NCBI GenBank assembly: GCA_018814405.1
Contig: JAHIZO010000006.1
Coordinates: forward strand, 62,001-126,000
Reading direction: 5' to 3'
From: Gammaproteobacteria bacterium
GTDB taxonomy: Bacteria; Pseudomonadota; Gammaproteobacteria; Burkholderiales; Gallionellaceae
DNA: 64,000 nucleotides
Below, piece after piece: positions 42,615 through 52,075 of the stretch. The number at the start of each line of letters is the position of its first letter. The first letter of the stretch is position 1. Position numbers and translations under genes: made by a program. The notes under the pieces were generated by a model that saw only the letters and a program-made list of their open reading frames with translations, did not search any database and was not told the origin of the DNA.

Positions 42615-44363
42615 TTAGAACCTCGGCGAAAAATAGGGAAGCTCATAAGGCACAGCCGCCCGCAATGCTTCGTAGTCCGGCAACAACAGCTTCTCCTCTT
42701 CCACTATCTGCTCGGCGTAGACGAATGTCTTGAACGGCTCATGGCCGATGCGACGCAGCGTGTCGATGAAGCGCTCACCCTCGTCACGCTCACTCACATA
42801 CACATGCAACAAGCGAGCGATCACTGCAGGTATCTGCGCGAACGAGAACGAGCGACCGATGATCTTGCCGATGGCGGCCGGTGTTCCTTTGTTGCCGCCT
42901 ATCGTCACCTGGTACCACTCCTCGCCCGACTTATCCACGCCGAGGATGCCGATGTGCGCCACATGGTGGTGGCCACAGGCATTCACACAACCCGAGATAT
43001 TCAGGTCGATGTCGCCGATGTCGTGCAAGTAGTCGTAATCCTCGAAGCGTTCAGTGATGGCTCGGGACAGCGAAATGGAACGTGCGTTGGCCAGCGTGCA
43101 GAAATCCGCACCGGGACAGCACACGATGTCGGTCAGCAGGCCGATGTTCGGTGTCGCCAGACCGGCCGCTTTCGCTTCCTGCCACAACGCATGCAGATCG
43201 GACTGCTTCACATCAGCCAGCACCAGATTCTGCAAGTGGGAGACGCGCAGTTCGCCGAAGCTGTAGTGGTCGGCCAGTGCTGCCACCACATCGAGCTGGT
43301 CGGCACTGATGTCGCCCGGTGCACGACCCGGGTGCTTGAGTGACAACCACGCAGCGGCGTAACCATCCACCTTGTGTGCCGTGACGTTGCGCTGCACCCA
43401 GTTGGCGAATGCTTTGTCTTCACGCTGCGCTGCCTCGAAAGATGCATCGACTTGCGGCAAGGTCTCATAGGCAGGCGCGGTGAATGCTGCAGACACACGC
43501 GCTACTTCGGCTTCGGTCAATGTCGAAGGGCCGTCCTTGTGCAACTGCCATTCCGTTTCCACCTGACGGCGGAACTCGCCGATACCTATGGCCTGCACCA
43601 GAATCTTGATGCGCGCCTTGTACAGATTGTCGCGGCGGCCGAATTCGTTATACACACGCACAATGGATTCCATGTAGGTCAGCAGGTGCTGCCATGGCAG
43701 GAATGCGATCAGCTCCTGACCGATGACAGGCGTGCGGCCCAGACCGCCGCCGACCAAGATGCGGAATCCCAGTTCGCCCTGCGCGTTCTTCACCACTTGC
43801 ACGCCAACGTCGTTGATCTCGATCGCGGCACGATCTTCGCTCGCACCACTGACCGACACCTTGAACTTACGCGGCAGGAAAGCGAACTCCGGATGGAAGG
43901 TGCTCCACTGGCGCAGGATCTCGGCGAACGGACGCGGATCGATAAGTTCATCGCGCGCCACACCGGCCAGTTCATCCGAAGTGATGCTGCGGATGCAACT
44001 GCCCGAAGTCTGGTTGGCATGCATCTCGACCTCGGCCAGATCGGCCAGGATCTTCGGTGTATCTTCCAGCTTGAGCCAGTTGAACTGGATGTTCTGGCGC
44101 GTGCTCAGATGACCGTAGCCACGGTCATAAGTGCGCGCGATGTGCGCCAGCTGATGCACCTGTGCGCTGCTCGCCAAGCCATAAGGGATGGCGATGCGCA
44201 TCATGTAACCGTGCACCTGCATGTAGATGCCGTTCTGCAAACGCAGCACGCGGAAATCATCTTCCTTCAGCTCGCCAGACAGACGACGACGCACTTGGTC
44301 GCTGTACTGCGCGACACGCTCGGCAGTCAGCTGGTGATCGAATTTGTCGTATTGATACATCAC
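42615..44363 (-). CDS. Siroheme nitrite/sulfite reductase hemoprotein (assimilatory sulfite reductase)
   Basis: Reduces sulfite to sulfide with siroheme and a [4Fe-4S] cluster. The 582 residues have two sulfite-reductase repeats; the cluster/siroheme ligands are in CPGADFC (C-x5-C) and GCVNACGHH (C-x3-C), and the siroheme arginines in the YGHLSTRQNIQ region. No flavoprotein CysJ gene is adjacent, so electrons probably come from ferredoxin or another donor. It is called CysI-like by context; nitrite as substrate cannot be excluded. Confidence 0.92.
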   Translation of the reverse strand: MMYQYDKFDHQLTAERVAQYSDQVRRRLSGELKEDDFRVLRLQNGIYMQVHGYMMRIAIPYGLASSAQVHQLAHIARTYDRGYGHLSTRQNIQFNWLKLEDTPKILADLAEVEMHANQTSGSCIRSITSDELAGVARDELIDPRPFAEILRQWSTFHPEFAFLPRKFKVSVSGASEDRAAIEINDVGVQVVKNAQGELGFRILVGGGLGRTPVIGQELIAFLPWQHLLTYMESIVRVYNEFGRRDNLYKARIKILVQAIGIGEFRRQVETEWQLHKDGPSTLTEAEVARVSAAFTAPAYETLPQVDASFEAAQREDKAFANWVQRNVTAHKVDGYAAAWLSLKHPGRAPGDISADQLDVVAALADHYSFGELRVSHLQNLVLADVKQSDLHALWQEAKAAGLATPNIGLLTDIVCCPGADFCTLANARSISLSRAITERFEDYDYLHDIGDIDLNISGCVNACGHHHVAHIGILGVDKSGEEWYQVTIGGNKGTPAAIGKIIGRSFSFAQIPAVIARLLHVYVSERDEGERFIDTLRRIGHEPFKTFVYAEQIVEEEKLLLPDYEALRAAVPYELPYFSPRF

Positions 44364-44590
44364 TGGGCCTCGTCTGAATAGTGCTTGGACACCGGCAGTT
44401 TCAGCGCGGCTTCCAGCGGAAACTTCGCGCCGAAAGCGAGGATGTGCGCTACGTCGTCGTCCTCGTCATGACGCAATGCCTGACCGATGTAGGCATGGTC
44501 GCCACTCTGTCCGACCACCACGCCGACACGTCCACCGCAGCCGTTGAACCAGCTCACTTGTTTGGGTTTGTTGAGTGCGTTCTTGCTCAT
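44360..44590 (-). CDS. Small conserved-looking protein of the cys operon, unknown function
   Basis: A 76-residue hydrophilic protein not recognised: MSKNALNKPKQVSWFNGCGG, a beta-rich middle (RVGVVVGQSGDHAYIGQAL) and an acidic stretch HDEDDD. A single Cys18 in NGCGG is notable. It overlaps the reductase gene by four bases and follows the TauE gene after 19, so it belongs to the operon. A role in electron supply or assembly of the reductase can only be guessed. Confidence 0.7.
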   Translation of the reverse strand: MSKNALNKPKQVSWFNGCGGRVGVVVGQSGDHAYIGQALRHDEDDDVAHILAFGAKFPLEAALKLPVSKHYSDEAQ

Positions 44591-44609
44591 GTCAATTCCT
44601 TAATCAAGT

Positions 44610-45392
44610 TCAATTCAGCGCCAGTCGGGTACCGATGATCAGCAACATCGTCGCCAGGATCGGGCGCAATACTTTTTCCGGGACTTTGGCGGACAGGTGG
44701 CTGCCGATGTAGATACCCGGAAGGGAACCCAACAGCAGGCTGCCCAGCAACACAAAGTCCACCGTGCCCAGCGTCATGTGCCCCAGACCCGCTACTGCAG
44801 TCAGCGGTACCGCATGGGCGATGTCGGCGCCCACCACTTTCACGGTGGTCAGGCGCGGATAGAGGAACAGCAGTGCGACCGTGCCCAGCACACCGGCCCC
44901 GATAGATGAGATGGTGACCAGCACACCGACGACTGCGCCGGTGACGATGGTGGCGGCAGGCAGATGACGGTGATGCAATTCATAGACTGTGCCGTCTTCG
45001 CGCTGCGCCAATTTTTGAATGCGGTCTTTGAACAGCAGTGCGGCGGCAGTCAGCAGCAGCGCGACACTCAACACACCCGCCATCAAACCGCTCAAGGATT
45101 CTTCGCCAAGCCCCAAAAATTTGAATAGACCGATAGTGAGCAGCGCGGCGGGCAAACTACCCAGACTCAACAAGCCGACGATCCGCCACTCAACCGTACC
45201 GTTGCGGCCATGCACCCAACCGCCCAGCGACTTGGTGATGGAGGCATACAACAGGTCTGTTCCCACCGCAGTCGCGGGGGAAATGCCGAAGAACAGCACC
45301 AGCAATGGTGTCATCAGCGAGCCGCCACCGACACCGGTTACCCCGACGATCAGCCCGACCAGAAAACCTGAGATTGTGTACAACCAGTCCAT
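44610..45392 (-). CDS. TauE/SafE-family sulfite/sulfate transporter
   Basis: A 260-residue membrane protein with about eight hydrophobic segments and the TauE/SafE glycine pattern (GFLVGLIVGVTGVGGGSLMTPLLVL, repeated as SIGAGVLGTVALLFLYP). It is the first gene of the sulfate-assimilation operon, so import of sulfate or export of sulfite or a related anion is likely; direction is unknown. It is divergent from cysB. Confidence 0.88.
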   Translation of the reverse strand: MDWLYTISGFLVGLIVGVTGVGGGSLMTPLLVLFFGISPATAVGTDLLYASITKSLGGWVHGRNGTVEWRIVGLLSLGSLPAALLTIGLFKFLGLGEESLSGLMAGVLSVALLLTAAALLFKDRIQKLAQREDGTVYELHHRHLPAATIVTGAVVGVLVTISSIGAGVLGTVALLFLYPRLTTVKVVGADIAHAVPLTAVAGLGHMTLGTVDFVLLGSLLLGSLPGIYIGSHLSAKVPEKVLRPILATMLLIIGTRLALN

Positions 45393-45503
45393 TGCCCCAT
45401 ACCGCGTTCGTTGAATATGGTGCGCATTCTAGGTGTGTCGCCTTATATCGCTAAATACTTTTATGTTAGTATCTTATAACCCAATCACATATAGAGATTT
45501 CCC
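45393..45503. promoter_or_regulatory. Divergent cys operon/cysB promoter region
   Basis: An A/T-rich region of 111 bases between the TauE gene and cysB with TTATATCGC, TAAATACTTTTATG and TATCTTATAAC stretches. It is the expected place for CysB control of the operon and autocontrol. No single site can be assigned from sequence alone. Confidence 0.5.
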
Positions 45504-46427
45504 ATGAACCTGCAGCAATTGCGTTACCTGAACGAGATCGTGCGTTGCGAACTGAACATCTCGGATGCGGCCGCCGCGCTGTACACCTCACAACCCGGCG
45601 TGAGCAAGCAGATAAAACTTTTGGAAGAAGAACTCGGCCTGGACATCTTCGTGCGCAACGGCAAGCGCATCGTCGCCATCACCGATCCCGGCAAGGCCGT
45701 GCTGGAGATCGCGCAGCGCGTGCTGCTCGAAACCAACAACTTGAAGCAGGTCGGCATGGAGTTCAAACAACAGGACAGCGGCGCACTCACCATCGCCACC
45801 ACCCACACACAAGCGCGCTATGCACTGCCGTCGGTGGTCAAGGCATTCACGCAGACCTACCCCGAAGTCAAACTCGGCCTGCATCAAGGCAGCCCGACGC
45901 AAATCGCCGAGCAGGTATTGAGCGGCGAAGTCGATATCGGCGTCGCCACCGAGAGTCTGGCCTTATATGACGAACTGGTGACTCTGCCCTGTTATGAATG
46001 GCACCACTGTGTGGTGGTGCCGCCCAAACATCCGCTATTGAACGAGAAGCGTCTGACACTGAAGAAGCTGGCGCAATATCCCATCATCACTTATGACTTC
46101 GCTTTCACCGGGCGCAACAAGATCAACCAGGCATTCAGCGAGGCGGGCATTGAGCCCAACATCGCACTCACCGCCATCGACGCCGATGTGATCAAGACCT
46201 ATGTCGAACTGGGGATGGGTGTCGGCATCGTGGCGCAGATGGCATTCATCCCGGATCGGGACCGCCACTTGCGCATGATCGACGCGGGCCATCTGTTCCA
46301 GCCCAGCACCACCCGTATCGCCATCCGCCAGAACCAGTATCTGCGTGGCTTCGGCTACCATTTCATCGAACTGCTCGCGCCGCATCTGACGCGTGATGTG
46401 GTCGCACAAGCTTTGCATCAGAAATAA
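45504..46427 (+). CDS. cysB: LysR-family regulator of sulfur assimilation (CysB type)
   Basis: A 307-residue LysR activator with an N-terminal winged helix-turn-helix (MNLQQLRYLNEIVRCELNIS...TSQPGVSKQIKLLEEEL) and a CysB-like effector domain (IATTHTQARYALP; YPIITYDFAFTGR). CysB responds to O-acetylserine or N-acetylserine and sulfate in relatives. Its position divergent to the cys operon supports the name. Confidence 0.95.
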   Translation: MNLQQLRYLNEIVRCELNISDAAAALYTSQPGVSKQIKLLEEELGLDIFVRNGKRIVAITDPGKAVLEIAQRVLLETNNLKQVGMEFKQQDSGALTIATTHTQARYALPSVVKAFTQTYPEVKLGLHQGSPTQIAEQVLSGEVDIGVATESLALYDELVTLPCYEWHHCVVVPPKHPLLNEKRLTLKKLAQYPIITYDFAFTGRNKINQAFSEAGIEPNIALTAIDADVIKTYVELGMGVGIVAQMAFIPDRDRHLRMIDAGHLFQPSTTRIAIRQNQYLRGFGYHFIELLAPHLTRDVVAQALHQK

Positions 46428-46458
46428 CAAGGAATCGAAAGTCGAACAGAAACCGCGC

Positions 46459-46674
46459 ATGAACATCGCCAGCTATCGTCATGACGAACACTACGATGCC
46501 AGCGGCTACGCAGCCGCCATCGACGCTTATGACGAAACTTTGATGGAATACTTGAAACGTAACGGTCGGCCGGAAGGCACGCCATGGTCAGCCAACCTTG
46601 CACCGCTCAGCCGAGTCTATTTTTCGCAGATCCAACCGATAGCAGCGATGCAGGGATTGCTGAACGACAAATGA
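46459..46674 (+). CDS. Small hypothetical protein
   Basis: A 71-residue acidic protein (MNIASYRHDEHYDASGYAAAIDAYDETLMEYL) with no recognised family. I choose the ATG at 46459; upstream in-frame starts overlap cysB. It follows cysB after 31 bases and may be co-transcribed. It ends one base short of the convergent thioredoxin gene stop. Confidence 0.55.
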   Translation: MNIASYRHDEHYDASGYAAAIDAYDETLMEYLKRNGRPEGTPWSANLAPLSRVYFSQIQPIAAMQGLLNDK

Positions 46675-46675
46675 A

Positions 46676-47038
46676 TCAGGCCGCCGTCGGGCCAGCCTGA
46701 TGTCGCTCGATCACGCTGTCGATGAACTTGCGCAGGAAGCCTTCGGTCTGCGAACTGTGGAAACGGTCGATCTCGACGCCGTGACTGTAGGCGACCACCG
46801 TGGGGAAGCCGCGCACCTTGTGCTTGCCGGCGATGCGCATGTTCTCGTCAGCATCGACCACGCCGAGGTAGAACTTGCCGTCGTAGTCGAACACCATCTT
46901 ATGCAGCAGCGGTGCGAGCACCTTGCACGGCGCGCACCATTCGGCACTGATGTCCATCAATACCGGCAGTTGGTGCGAGCGCGCCACCACTAGTTCTTCG
47001 AAGCTGTCTTCTTCCACGTTATATGAATAGTCGCTCAT
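46676..47038 (-). CDS. Thioredoxin-fold protein with CAPC active site
   Basis: A 120-residue cytoplasmic thioredoxin-like protein. The core fold is complete (LMDISAEWCAPCKVLAPLL, GFPTVVAYSHG), but the active site reads CAPC rather than CGPC, which usually shifts the redox potential. It resembles the YbbN/CnoX-like N-terminal domain but lacks the TPR tail. It is close to murJ on the same strand with 21 bases between. Confidence 0.88.
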   Translation of the reverse strand: MSDYSYNVEEDSFEELVVARSHQLPVLMDISAEWCAPCKVLAPLLHKMVFDYDGKFYLGVVDADENMRIAGKHKVRGFPTVVAYSHGVEIDRFHSSQTEGFLRKFIDSVIERHQAGPTAA

Positions 47039-47059
47039 TACTTTTCCTTATTTTCAGAA

Positions 47060-48604
47060 TCAATTCGCGCCGCGTTTATAAAAGTCGCGCGGGCGGAATC
47101 CCAACACGAGCAGCACGACGAAATACACAACTGCTCCGCCCACCACCAGCGCGCTTAGATGCAGGATGCGCGCCCAGCCGTGTGCTTCCAGCCAGTGGGC
47201 TTCGCTGCCCATGCCGAACCACAGACTCACCGCCAAGGCCGCAACAGCCAGCAATAGCTTGAGCATGAACTTTAACCAACCCGGTTCGGGCTGGTAGATA
47301 CCGCGCTTGCGCAAAAAATAGAACAGGATGGCGGAATTGAGACAGGCGGCCAGACCGATGGACAGGGCAAGGCCTGCATGTGCCAGATCGAGACCGAATA
47401 CGAACCACACGTTCATCGCCTGCGTTGCGAGCAGCGTGACGATGCCGATCTTGACCGGGGTTTTGATGTCCTGTTTGGCATAGAAGCCGGGGGCCAATAT
47501 CTTCACCAGGATCAAACCGATCAAACCGATGCTGTAACCAACCAGCGCGTTGCGCGACATCATCACGTCGTGTGCAGTGAATTCGCCATGCTGGAAGAAG
47601 GTCGCCAGCAGCGGTGTAGCGATCATGCCCAGCGCCAGCGCGGCGGGCAGCGCCAGCAACAAGGTCAGGCGCAAGCCCCAGTCCAGCAACTTCGAATATT
47701 CCTCGATATTGCCTTCGGCATGACAGCGCGAGAGCGACGGCAACAGGATGGTGCCGAGCGCCACGCCCAGCAGCCCGGTGGGGAACTCCATCAAGCGGTC
47801 GGCGTAATACAGCCATGACACACTGCCCGCCACGAGAAAGGAAGCGAAGATGGTGTTGAGGATAAGGCTGATCTGCGCGATGGAAACGCCGAACACCGCC
47901 GGCCCCATCTGTTTGATGACGCGCCACATGCCTGCGTCCTTCAGACTGAAGCGGATGTTGGGCAGCATGCCGATCTTTTTCAGGAACGGTAGCTGGAAGC
48001 CCAACTGCACGATACCTGCCACGAACACCGCCCAGGCCAAAGCGAGGATGGGCGGATCGAAATACGGTGCAGCCCAGAGCGCGCCGCCGATGAAACAGAC
48101 GTTGAGCAGGATGGGCGCGAACGCGGGCACCCAGAATTTGTTGTAGGTATTGAGGATGCCCGCCGCCACGGCAACCAGCGAGATAAAGAAGATGTAAGGC
48201 GAGGTGATGCGCAGCAATTGCACGGTGAGGTCGAATTTCTGCGGGTCGCTGGCAAAACCAGGGGCACTTATATATACAAGGATGGGCGCGGCGATGATAC
48301 CGACCAGTGTCACCACGAACAGGATCAGTGCCAGCATAGTGGTCACATGATCGACCAGCAGCTTGGTCTCTTCCTGTCCGCGCCGGCTTTTGTATTCACC
48401 GAAGATGGGCACAAAGGCCTGCGAGAACGCACCTTCCGCGAACAGGCGGCGCAGCAGGTTGGGAAGTTTGAAGGCCACGAAGAAAGCGTCCGTCGCCGCA
48501 CCGGCACCGAACACGCGGGCGATCAGCACGTCGCGCACGAAAGCCAGAATGCGCGAGACCAGCGTCAGGCTACTGATGGCGGCGAGTGCCTTCAGCAGGT
48601 TCAT
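47060..48604 (-). CDS. murJ: Lipid II flippase MurJ
   Basis: Moves lipid II across the inner membrane for peptidoglycan synthesis. The 514 residues start [35 protein letters not shown], the MurJ signature with the essential Arg residues, and show about 14 transmembrane segments. Length is normal. The DUF3579 gene precedes it with three bases between. Confidence 0.96.
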   Translation of the reverse strand: MNLLKALAAISSLTLVSRILAFVRDVLIARVFGAGAATDAFFVAFKLPNLLRRLFAEGAFSQAFVPIFGEYKSRRGQEETKLLVDHVTTMLALILFVVTLVGIIAAPILVYISAPGFASDPQKFDLTVQLLRITSPYIFFISLVAVAAGILNTYNKFWVPAFAPILLNVCFIGGALWAAPYFDPPILALAWAVFVAGIVQLGFQLPFLKKIGMLPNIRFSLKDAGMWRVIKQMGPAVFGVSIAQISLILNTIFASFLVAGSVSWLYYADRLMEFPTGLLGVALGTILLPSLSRCHAEGNIEEYSKLLDWGLRLTLLLALPAALALGMIATPLLATFFQHGEFTAHDVMMSRNALVGYSIGLIGLILVKILAPGFYAKQDIKTPVKIGIVTLLATQAMNVWFVFGLDLAHAGLALSIGLAACLNSAILFYFLRKRGIYQPEPGWLKFMLKLLLAVAALAVSLWFGMGSEAHWLEAHGWARILHLSALVVGGAVVYFVVLLVLGFRPRDFYKRGAN

Positions 48605-48607
48605 GCC

Positions 48608-49015
48608 TTACCAGCCATTCTTCTTGGGATCTCTGCGCTCCATGCTGAGCGTCGGAAACAAGCCGGTCGCACCGGCATCGGCACGATTGCGTCCGGCCCG
48701 CACCTGTAATTCGTTGCTGACGATGAACTGGCGCACCTGCTCAAAACCTTTGGGATCGACGCTTTCCAGCGAGAAGCGCACCACCACGGAGGGCACCCCT
48801 TGGATCGTGGCCGGATGCACATAAGAGGAATAGACGGTACGGCCATCCTTACCGGTTGTCGACAGCATGTCGCTCAGGCGCTCATTCCAGTTGGATGGTC
48901 TGAACGTGACACCTTCCTTATTCACCCCTTGGATCACAAATTCGGCCAGATCGGGTGAGCGCTTGATATTTTCTAGCAATTTGAGTCGCTTCCGTGGGAA
49001 TATAACGGCGCGCAT
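48608..49015 (-). CDS. DUF3579 protein
   Basis: A protein of about 135 residues with the DUF3579 core EFVIQGVNKEGVTFRPSNWNERLSDML and QVRAGRNRADAGATGLFPTLSMERRDPKKNGW, common next to murJ in betaproteobacteria. The start is not certain: ATG 49015 has no ribosome site, and a TTG at 48979 (GGAAG before it) would give 123 residues. Function unknown. Confidence 0.8.
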   Translation of the reverse strand: MRAVIFPRKRLKLLENIKRSPDLAEFVIQGVNKEGVTFRPSNWNERLSDMLSTTGKDGRTVYSSYVHPATIQGVPSVVVRFSLESVDPKGFEQVRQFIVSNELQVRAGRNRADAGATGLFPTLSMERRDPKKNGW

Positions 49016-49074
49016 TGTAGCACCGCCCCAAAAGCCCCACTGTCCACGGACTTGGCGACGGGCAAAACAATATC

Positions 49075-49103
49075 TTGCAAAAGGCCGGAGCCATACATAT
49101 AAT
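49075..49103 (+). promoter_or_regulatory. Sigma-70 promoter of rpsT
   Basis: TTGCAA, a 17-base spacer and perfect TATAAT (49098-49103), giving a short leader before the S20 start at 49145. Confidence 0.8.
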
Positions 49104-49144
49104 GCGCGCCTTTTTACGCAAGCCGAATCCCTAGGAGTCATTAC

Positions 49145-49408
49145 ATGGCCAATACTGCACAAGCGAGAAAACGCGCACGCCAAGCTGAAAAACAGCACGC
49201 ACACAACTCTACCCTGCGCTCTGAAATGCGCACTGCGATCAAGAAAGTGATCAAAGCTGTCGCTGCTGGCGACAAGGCTGCTGCGCAAGCTGTTTACCAA
49301 GCTTCCACCAGCGTGGTCGACTCCATCGCAGACAAGAAGATCATTCATAAGAACAAAGCAGCTCGCCATAAGAGCCGCCTGTCCGCTGCCATCAAGGCAA
49401 TGGCCTGA
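49145..49408 (+). CDS. rpsT: 30S ribosomal protein S20
   Basis: An 87-residue, strongly basic protein beginning [21 protein letters not shown] with the S20 helical bundle pattern ([19 protein letters not shown]). It binds 16S rRNA in the 30S subunit. It is a single-gene unit between a sigma-70 promoter and an intrinsic terminator. Confidence 0.98.
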   Translation: MANTAQARKRARQAEKQHAHNSTLRSEMRTAIKKVIKAVAAGDKAAAQAVYQASTSVVDSIADKKIIHKNKAARHKSRLSAAIKAMA

Positions 49409-49439
49409 TCTATCGCAGATAAGCTCTGCGACCAATCAA

Positions 49440-49465
49440 GGCCGACAGCGCTGTCGGCCTTTTTT
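49440..49465 (+). terminator. Intrinsic terminator of rpsT
   Basis: GGCCGACAGC/GCTGTCGGCC forms a perfect ten-base inverted repeat followed by six T residues, 31 bases after the S20 stop. Confidence 0.9.
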
Positions 49466-49512
49466 GTTTATAGTTCCAGCATCAGAGAAGCAACAAGACC
49501 AGAAAGCTTGTC

Positions 49513-50688
49513 ATGTCACATTTGATGAATACCTATGCAAGACAACCCGTCGCTTTCACCCATGGTGAAGGCGTATGGCTTTTTGACAGCAACGGCAAGC
49601 GCTATCTGGATGCGCTGGCTGGCATCGCCGTCAACACTCTGGGCCACGCCCACCCCGAATTCACTACAGCGCTGACCGCACAGCTCGGCAAGCTGATCCA
49701 CGTTTCCAACGTCTACCAGATCCCCGAACAGGAACGCATTGCCGACAAGCTGTGCGAACTGTCCGGCATGCAGGAAGCTTTCCTGTGCAACTCTGGCTGC
49801 GAAGCGAACGAAGCTGCCATTAAGTTGGCGCGCTTGTACGGTCATAGCAAAGGCATCGACACCCCCAATATCATCGTGATGGAGAAATCCTTCCACGGAC
49901 GGACACTGGCAACGCTCTCCGCCACCGGCAACCGCAAGGTGCAGGCAGGATTCGAGCCGCTGGTGAAAGGTTTCGTGCGCGTTCCCTACGATGACATCAC
50001 CGCCGTCGAACAAGTCGCGGCCAATAATCCCGACGTCGTCGCCATCTTGGTTGAACCGATCCAGGGTGAAGGCGGCATCCGCATTCCAGACGCGACTTAT
50101 CTGCAGGGCCTGCGCAAGATATGTGACGCCAACGGCTGGCTGCTGATGCTGGACGAAGTGCAGAGCGGCATCGGCCGCACCGGCAAGTGGTTCGCCCACC
50201 AGCACACCGGCATCACACCTGACGTGATGACACTGGCCAAAGGTCTGGGCTCTGGCGTGCCGGTCGGCGCTTGCCTGACTGCGGGTATTGCAGTTGGCAC
50301 ATTCAAGCCCGGCAACCACGGCTCTACCTTCGGCGGTAATCCGCTGGCTTGCACCGCCGCACTGACCACTTTGAGCATCATGGAAAAGCAGAACCTGCTA
50401 GCCCATGCCGCCACGCTGGGCGTCTGGATCAAGCAGCAATTTCAAGAGCGGCTGGGCAGTCAAAAAGGCGTGGTCGCCGTGCGCGGACTGGGCATGATGA
50501 TCGGCATCGAGCTAGCCAAGCCCTGCGGCGAACTGGTCGGCAAGGCGCTGGATAGCGGCCTGCTGATCAACGTCACTGCCGATAATGTGGTGCGTCTCGT
50601 ACCGTCTTTGATCTATACGCAAACCGAAGCCCAGCAACTTGTGGACATGCTGTGTCCGCTGATCGAATCGTTGCTGATGCAGGAGTAA
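49513..50688 (+). CDS. argD: Acetylornithine aminotransferase
   Basis: PLP enzyme converting N-acetylglutamate semialdehyde to N-acetylornithine in arginine synthesis. The 391 residues have the class III aminotransferase motifs, the PLP Lys in VMTLAKGLGSGVP and the catalytic Glu/Asp pair near LLMLDEVQSG. argF follows directly (2-base gap), giving an argD-argF operon. Confidence 0.95.
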   Translation: MSHLMNTYARQPVAFTHGEGVWLFDSNGKRYLDALAGIAVNTLGHAHPEFTTALTAQLGKLIHVSNVYQIPEQERIADKLCELSGMQEAFLCNSGCEANEAAIKLARLYGHSKGIDTPNIIVMEKSFHGRTLATLSATGNRKVQAGFEPLVKGFVRVPYDDITAVEQVAANNPDVVAILVEPIQGEGGIRIPDATYLQGLRKICDANGWLLMLDEVQSGIGRTGKWFAHQHTGITPDVMTLAKGLGSGVPVGACLTAGIAVGTFKPGNHGSTFGGNPLACTAALTTLSIMEKQNLLAHAATLGVWIKQQFQERLGSQKGVVAVRGLGMMIGIELAKPCGELVGKALDSGLLINVTADNVVRLVPSLIYTQTEAQQLVDMLCPLIESLLMQE

Positions 50689-50690
50689 TC

Positions 50691-51614
50691 ATGAGCGAGC
50701 TCAAGCATTTCCTACAATTCAAGGATCTCACCCGCGAAGAGCTCGAATACCTGTTCGAGCGTACCCGTATCATCAAGGAACGTTTCAAGGGCTATCAAAA
50801 ATACTGGCCACTGGAAGACCGCACGCTGGTGATGATCTTCGAAAAAGCCAGCACCCGTACCCGTTTGTCATTTGAAGCAGGCATGCATCAACTGGGCGGC
50901 TCGGCCATCTACCTGAACACGCGCGACTCGCAACTCGGTCGCGGCGAACCGGTGGAAGACGCTGGGCAGGTCATCTCGCGCATGAGCGACATCGTGATGA
51001 TCCGCACCTTTGAACAAGAGATCATCGAGCGCTTCGCGCGCAACTCGCGCGTGCCGGTGATCAACGGCCTGACCAACGAGTATCACCCGTGCCAGATCCT
51101 GGCCGACATCTACACCTACATCGAGCATCGCGGCTCGATCCAGGGCAAGACCGTGGCATGGATCGGCGACTCCAACAATATGTGCAACACTTGGTTGCAG
51201 GCAGCTGAGATCCTCGATTTCAACGTACACGTCTCGACCCCGCCCGGCTACGAAGTCGAAGCAGAGCGCGCGGGTCTTTACGGTCACGAGCATTACGAAG
51301 AATTCGCCGACCCGATGGAAGCGGCTCGCGGTGCCGATCTGGTCACCACCGACGTATGGACTTCCATGGGCTTCGAGGCTGAGAACGAAGAGCGCATGAA
51401 AGCATTCGCCGACTGGCAAGTTGACGGCGACATGATGCGCGTTGCCGCCAAGGATGCGCTGTTCATGCACTGCCTACCCGCGCACCGCGGCGAGGAAGTC
51501 TCCGCCGAAGTGATGGATAGCCCGCATTCAGTGGTGTGGGATGAAGCTGAAAACAGACTGCATGTGCAAAAAGCATTGATGGAATATCTGATGTTGGGGA
51601 AACTCGACAACTAA
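50691..51614 (+). CDS. argF: Ornithine carbamoyltransferase
   Basis: Makes citrulline from ornithine and carbamoyl phosphate. The 307 residues contain the carbamoyl-phosphate motif STRTRLSFE, the ornithine site HPCQILAD and the catalytic HCLPAHRG. The start ATG 50691 has AGGAG six bases upstream. Confidence 0.97.
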   Translation: MSELKHFLQFKDLTREELEYLFERTRIIKERFKGYQKYWPLEDRTLVMIFEKASTRTRLSFEAGMHQLGGSAIYLNTRDSQLGRGEPVEDAGQVISRMSDIVMIRTFEQEIIERFARNSRVPVINGLTNEYHPCQILADIYTYIEHRGSIQGKTVAWIGDSNNMCNTWLQAAEILDFNVHVSTPPGYEVEAERAGLYGHEHYEEFADPMEAARGADLVTTDVWTSMGFEAENEERMKAFADWQVDGDMMRVAAKDALFMHCLPAHRGEEVSAEVMDSPHSVVWDEAENRLHVQKALMEYLMLGKLDN

Positions 51615-51623
51615 GGTGCCCCC

Positions 51624-52046
51624 GTGAAAGACACTCTGAAGCCCGGCATTCGTTACGAACACCGCTTCGTCATTCCGCCGACGAAGACGGTTCCGGCGCT
51701 TTATCCTGAATCACCAGAGTTTCAAGCCATGCCGGAAGTATTTGCCACCGGCTTCATGGTCGGCTTTCTCGAATGGGCATGCATCATGTGCCTCATGCCG
51801 CATCTGGACTGGCCAACCGAACAATCACTGGGCACCCATATCAACGTCAGCCATGAGGCCGCAACACCGCCCGGACTGGAAGTCACCGCCACAGTCGAAT
51901 TGACTGCCATGAATGGCCGACGACTTACCTTCGCCGTTTCGGCGCATGATGGCGTTGACCTGATCGCACGCGGCATACACGAACGCTTCGTGATCGACAG
52001 AGCGCGGTTCGACAACAAGTTGCAAAGCAAACGCAAAGATACGTAA
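51624..52046 (+). CDS. Hotdog-fold thioesterase-like protein
   Basis: A 140-residue hotdog protein resembling the fluoroacetyl-CoA thioesterase group ([53 protein letters not shown]). It starts at GTG 51624. Its acyl-CoA substrate is unknown. It lies in the arg cluster between argF and argG with short gaps. Confidence 0.85.
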   Translation: MKDTLKPGIRYEHRFVIPPTKTVPALYPESPEFQAMPEVFATGFMVGFLEWACIMCLMPHLDWPTEQSLGTHINVSHEAATPPGLEVTATVELTAMNGRRLTFAVSAHDGVDLIARGIHERFVIDRARFDNKLQSKRKDT

Positions 52047-52075
52047 ACGAATTAACCAACATTGACAGGAACATC

